From DATKIY01 sp963726755 (GTDB lineage Bacteria > Actinomycetota > Actinomycetes > JAHEKZ01): DNA of 64,000 nucleotides. Under the pieces are notes generated by a model. It was given only the letters and a program-made list of their open reading frames with translations. It ran no database searches and was not told the origin of the DNA. This document shows, in pieces, positions 63,485-64,000 of the stretch. Position numbers and translations under genes: made by a program. Positions within the stretch are counted from its first letter, which is position 1; every line of letters starts with the position of its first letter. The DNA is taken from NCBI GenBank assembly GCA_963726755.1, contig CAVSDB010000001.1, forward strand, positions 1,178,001 to 1,242,000, written 5' to 3'.

Positions 63485-64000
63485 TCACAGCCCGCTGATG
63501 CCCTCGGTCACCACAACACCGCCGATCACTGCAAATACGATGGCCATGACGGCAGCGTTGTTCGTCTGCAGCCAGTCCCTGGCGACGGATAGCGGTTGCA
63601 AGATCCGCTGACCCAAGATCAGTCGCAGCAACATCGGAGCAGCGACGGTGCTCGAAGCCAGAACGGTGAAGGCCAGAACCCACACCGCAACTTCAGCACC
63701 GGAGTTTCCGTCCGATCCGATCGAAAGTCCCGCCGCAGCCGTCAGTAGGAGGATTTTCGGATTGGCTGCCGACAGCACCACGCCGAGACGGGCCGCCTTG
63801 GCCGGACCTGCAGTTTGTAACGTCGCCATCCAGCCGGGGACGGGTTTCGACTTTCCCCTGGTCAGCCATCGTTGGATGGCGAGAGCGATCAGGGCCGATC
63901 CGAGAGCAACCCGAGTCCACGCGACCCATGTTGGTGTGTCCTCTCGAGTGTCAACGATCTCCGCAAGGACGACGAACACGGTGGTGGCGATAGCGATGCC
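63485..64000 (-). CDS. GAP/LysE-type membrane protein (5' end outside the window)
   Basis: An open frame runs from the stop at 63485 to the right edge. The visible part has at least four hydrophobic segments and the conserved LSAANPKILLL stretch of the Sap/GAP family (LysE superfamily), which moves small molecules or glycolipids across the membrane. The N-terminal part is missing. It is 16 bases downstream of the SnoaL-like gene on the same strand. Confidence 0.75.
   Translation of the reverse strand, partial: GIAIATTVFVVLAEIVDTREDTPTWVAWTRVALGSALIALAIQRWLTRGKSKPVPGWMATLQTAGPAKAARLGVVLSAANPKILLLTAAAGLSIGSDGNSGAEVAVWVLAFTVLASSTVAAPMLLRLILGQRILQPLSVARDWLQTNNAAVMAIVFAVIGGVVVTEGISGL

Overview
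The window is GC-rich, densely coded bacterial DNA from an actinobacterium. Diagnostic genes are the complete Pup-proteasome system (prcA, prcB, pup, dop, pafA, mpa/arc), the mycothiol ligase mshC, rbpA, helY, pafBC and tatA/tatC. From about 20.9 to 56.8 kb the content follows, from memory, the mycobacterial/streptomycete block that runs from the 5'-3' exonuclease to uppP. I cannot place the organism below phylum level. There is no CRISPR array, insertion sequence, prophage or rRNA. One tRNA (Leu, GAG anticodon) is present. No stretch longer than about 250 bases lacks a gene.

Layout. 0-8 kb: a partial gene, a HAD phosphatase, a short UvrA paralogue, an M20 peptidase, rbpA behind a sigma-R-type promoter, and fxsA-ppm1-lnt (lipoprotein acylation and polyprenol-mannose synthesis). 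8-15.8 kb: a lysine degradation cluster, kdd-amidohydrolase-kamD-kamE/kal, divergent from kamA and followed by an Lrp regulator. 15.8-20.6 kb: acyl-CoA dehydrogenase, dimethylglycine/sarcosine dehydrogenase-like flavoprotein and M24 peptidase. 20.9-26.2 kb: exonuclease, DinB protein, helY, tatC, tatA. 26.4-33.5 kb: a heterodimeric ABC exporter, a zinc-ribbon protein, pafC-pafB and DUF3866. 33.6-41.7 kb: two FKBP genes and the Pup-proteasome genes. 41.8-48.3 kb: trmI, a site-2 protease, a RecB-like nuclease and an ABC/FtsX transporter. 48.3-56.9 kb: PAC2 protein, mshC, a kinase/DUF3090/phosphatase trio, uppP, an M20 peptidase and tRNA-Leu. 57-64 kb: small enzymes and transporters of broad families.

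How genes work together. KamA, KamDE, Kdd and Kal carry out lysine -> beta-lysine -> 3,5-diaminohexanoate -> 3-keto-5-aminohexanoate, and later 3-aminobutyryl-CoA -> crotonyl-CoA. The cleavage enzyme Kce that links the two halves is not in the window. Pup (ending in Gln) is deamidated by Dop, ligated to targets by PafA, and delivered by Mpa to PrcAB. PafBC is the DNA-damage activator classically linked to this locus.

Two structured repeat families stand out: a 52-nt palindrome (two copies, both between convergent genes) and a 67-nt hairpin element (two copies with compensatory changes). Six genes carry seven apparent +1 frameshifts, all in the same direction. This points to base-insertion errors in the assembly more than to real gene decay, and it affects how the apparent kamE-kal fusion should be read.
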